A DNA stretch of 60,499 nt from CAYTOF01 sp964439435 (lineage in GTDB: Bacteria; Bacillota; Clostridia; Oscillospirales; QAMX01): positions 1 to 60,499 of the forward strand of contig CAYTOF010000004.1 of NCBI GenBank assembly GCA_964439435.1. The letters run 5' to 3'. Numbering within the stretch: the first letter of the stretch is position 1; every line of letters starts with the position of its first letter. Below, piece after piece: positions 59,011 through 60,499 of this stretch. The notes under the pieces were generated by a model that ran no database searches, had not been told where the DNA came from, and worked only from the letters and a program-made list of their open reading frames with translations. Made by a program: the position numbers and the translations under genes.

Positions 59011-60441
59011 ATGAACATTTTATTTGCATCGTTTGAAGCTACACCATTCGCAAAAGCTGGCGGACTTGGTGATGTTGCTGGTTCTTTACCGATGGAAATT
59101 GCAGCTTTGGGACATGATATTCGTTTAATTATGCCGAAATATAAATCAATTCCACAAAGCTTTAGTGAAGAAATGACATTAATAGATAGTTTTTATATAG
59201 ATATAGGTGTTAAAAAGAAATACGTTGGAATATTTCAACTCAAATATAAAAGCATCACTGCATATTTTATTGACAATCAAGAATATTTCGGTTCCGATAC
59301 AATTTACAGCTATTTTTATAACGATGAAGCTGAACGCTCGGTTTATTTTAGTCGTGCAGTTATCGAATCGATTACAAAACTAGATTTTTATCCGGATATA
59401 ATGCACTGCAATGATTGGCATACTGCTCTAATCCCAGTTTTGTTGAAGTCATATACCGAATTCTATAATATGAAATCGCTTTTTACAATACATAATCTGC
59501 AATACCAAGGAATATTTGATTTAAATGAGATCAAAAGACTTACTTTATTACCTGATGATTATTTCACTATTGATAGCCTCGAATTTTACAACTCAGCTAA
59601 TCTCATGAAAGGTGGTATTCTGTTTTCTGATTATGTTAATACTGTTAGCGAGCGTTATGCAAGAGAAATATTGACTCCTGAATATGGAGAAAAACTAGAA
59701 AAGGTTTTGGGATCAAGAGAAAATAATTTTTGTGGCATAATAAATGGTGTAGATTATGATGAATATAATCCAAAGACAGATTCACAAATAAAAGAAAATT
59801 ATACTCCATATAAACTTGAGGGAAAATCCCATTGTAAACGGGCAATTATCGATGAATTTAATATATCTTCCTCAAAACATATGTTGATTGGAATGGTCAC
59901 CCGTCTCACACATCAAAAAGGCATTGATCTGCTTTGTCAATCTGCGGACTCAATTCTGACATCAACAGACATCTCAATTATATTACTTGGAAGCGGAGAT
60001 GCTTATCTTGAAAAATGCTTGTACAATCTAGCCGAAAGGTATCCTTCAAGAGTCGGAGTGAGAATCGATTACGATGATTCTTTAGCTCGAAAAATATACG
60101 CAGGTTCTGATGTATTTTTGATGCCCTCAAGATTTGAACCATGTGGTATTTCACAGCTTATTGCGATGAAGTACGGAGCGCTACCTCTTGTGCATGAAAC
60201 CGGAGGTCTCGCTGACACGGTTCTATCTTACAATGAATATAACAATTCAGGTTGGGGGTTTTCATTTGCAATGTATTCCTCACATGATCTTGAATACACA
60301 ATAAAACGCGCTATAAGTTTTTATAGGCAAGATGATTTATGGCAAAAGCTTACTGCGCGTGCAATGAAAAAAAATTATTCATGGAAACGGTCAGCAATGC
60401 TTTATGTATCTTTATATGAACAAATATTGCATAAAAAATAA
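59011..60441 (+). CDS. glgA: Glycogen synthase (ADP-glucose)
   Basis: 476 residues, GT5 enzyme. The ADP-glucose loop is FAKAGGLGDVAGSLP near the N-terminus; IMHCNDWHTALIPV, FTIHNLQYQGIF, IINGVDYDEYNP, and the C-terminal MPSRFEPCGISQLIAMKYG (catalytic glutamate) and VHETGGLADTV are all present. It extends alpha-1,4 glucan chains using ADP-glucose from GlgCD. It starts about 70 bases after glgD, with a CGAAAGGA ribosome binding site, in the same operon. Standard length. Confidence 0.97.
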   Translation: MNILFASFEATPFAKAGGLGDVAGSLPMEIAALGHDIRLIMPKYKSIPQSFSEEMTLIDSFYIDIGVKKKYVGIFQLKYKSITAYFIDNQEYFGSDTIYSYFYNDEAERSVYFSRAVIESITKLDFYPDIMHCNDWHTALIPVLLKSYTEFYNMKSLFTIHNLQYQGIFDLNEIKRLTLLPDDYFTIDSLEFYNSANLMKGGILFSDYVNTVSERYAREILTPEYGEKLEKVLGSRENNFCGIINGVDYDEYNPKTDSQIKENYTPYKLEGKSHCKRAIIDEFNISSSKHMLIGMVTRLTHQKGIDLLCQSADSILTSTDISIILLGSGDAYLEKCLYNLAERYPSRVGVRIDYDDSLARKIYAGSDVFLMPSRFEPCGISQLIAMKYGALPLVHETGGLADTVLSYNEYNNSGWGFSFAMYSSHDLEYTIKRAISFYRQDDLWQKLTARAMKKNYSWKRSAMLYVSLYEQILHKK

Positions 60442-60484
60442 TTACTTATATTACTCCATTTGAAAATGGACATTAGGAGAATAA

Positions 60485-60499
60485 ATGAAAACAGAAGAA
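60485..60499 (+). CDS. Start of a further gene cut by the window edge
   Basis: An ATG at 60485 preceded by AGGAGA opens a frame (MKTEE) that runs to the window end, 43 bases after glgA. In glycogen operons a phosphorylase or pullulanase gene is often next, but five codons cannot identify it. Confidence 0.5.

Noticed and set aside
1..60499. CRISPR arrays, insertion sequences, prophage or integrase genes
   Set aside because: No regularly spaced repeats were found, and no transposase, recombinase or phage motif occurs in any plausible gene.

Overview
The window is AT-rich (clearly below 45% GC by eye). It reads as a chromosome segment of an anaerobic, low-GC Gram-positive bacterium, most likely an uncultured member of the Clostridia. 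The reasons are Firmicutes-type gene order (ylxM-ffh-rpsP-khpA-rimM-trmD; rpsO-pnp; yqhY-nusB-xseAB-ispA; phoH-ybeY-era-recO; glgB-C-D-A with a separate GlgD), a split glycine decarboxylase (GcvPA/GcvPB), a Re-citrate-synthase-like enzyme in place of the usual citrate synthase, and strong purine-rich ribosome binding sites. Two runs of N (13 and 10 bases), one at a visibly faulty join, indicate a draft or metagenome assembly. I see no transposase, integrase, phage gene or CRISPR array.

Layout. 1-9.2 kb: the end of an unknown gene, an exported protein, a PepV-like peptidase with an SDR reductase, a divergent serine-palmitoyltransferase-like oxoamine synthase, then a co-directional run of PHP phosphatase, AlaR-like regulator, AlaT-like aminotransferase, DUF362/4Fe-4S protein and ispE. 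9.3-13.8 kb: the minus-strand glycine cleavage operon gcvT-gcvH-gcvPA-gcvPB. 14.1-24.9 kb: an accessory carbohydrate region with two TIM-barrel isomerases, a Gfo/Idh/MocA dehydrogenase, a GxGYxYP protein, a BNR-repeat sialidase-like protein, a FAD oxidoreductase and a DUF4838 protein. SRAP and rubredoxin genes, tRNA-Arg(CCG) and, at the end, tRNA-Gln(CTG) are interspersed. 25-31 kb: cupin, rpsO, pnp (broken at an assembly gap), an aldo/keto reductase, a frameshifted metallophosphoesterase and a small GNAT protein.

31-41.7 kb: the SRP/S16/tRNA-methylation operon on the minus strand, then yqhY-nusB-tsaD-like-xseA-xseB-ispA on the plus strand, and a Re-citrate-synthase-like gene with a GntR/FCD regulator behind a consensus promoter carrying a perfect palindromic operator. 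41.7-54.3 kb: mutS2, recO-era-ybeY-phoH, a small Cys-rich protein, ttcA-like, trmB, a GtrA/glycosyltransferase pair, a folate-type ECF S-component and ruvC-ruvA-ruvB. 54.6 kb to the end: the glycogen operon glgB-glgC-glgD-glgA, with a further gene just starting at the right edge.

Most of the window is housekeeping. The items most worth a second look are (i) the palindromic operator over the transcription start of the Re-citrate synthase gene, (ii) a metallophosphoesterase split exactly at an A-AAA-AAG slippery heptamer with a Shine-Dalgarno-like sequence upstream, (iii) the sphingolipid-type oxoamine synthase and reductase pair, (iv) the transporter-less, signal-peptide-less sugar region, and (v) the chimeric S1 domain at the pnp gap. 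Functional calls rest on motifs and remembered family resemblance; no database search was run.
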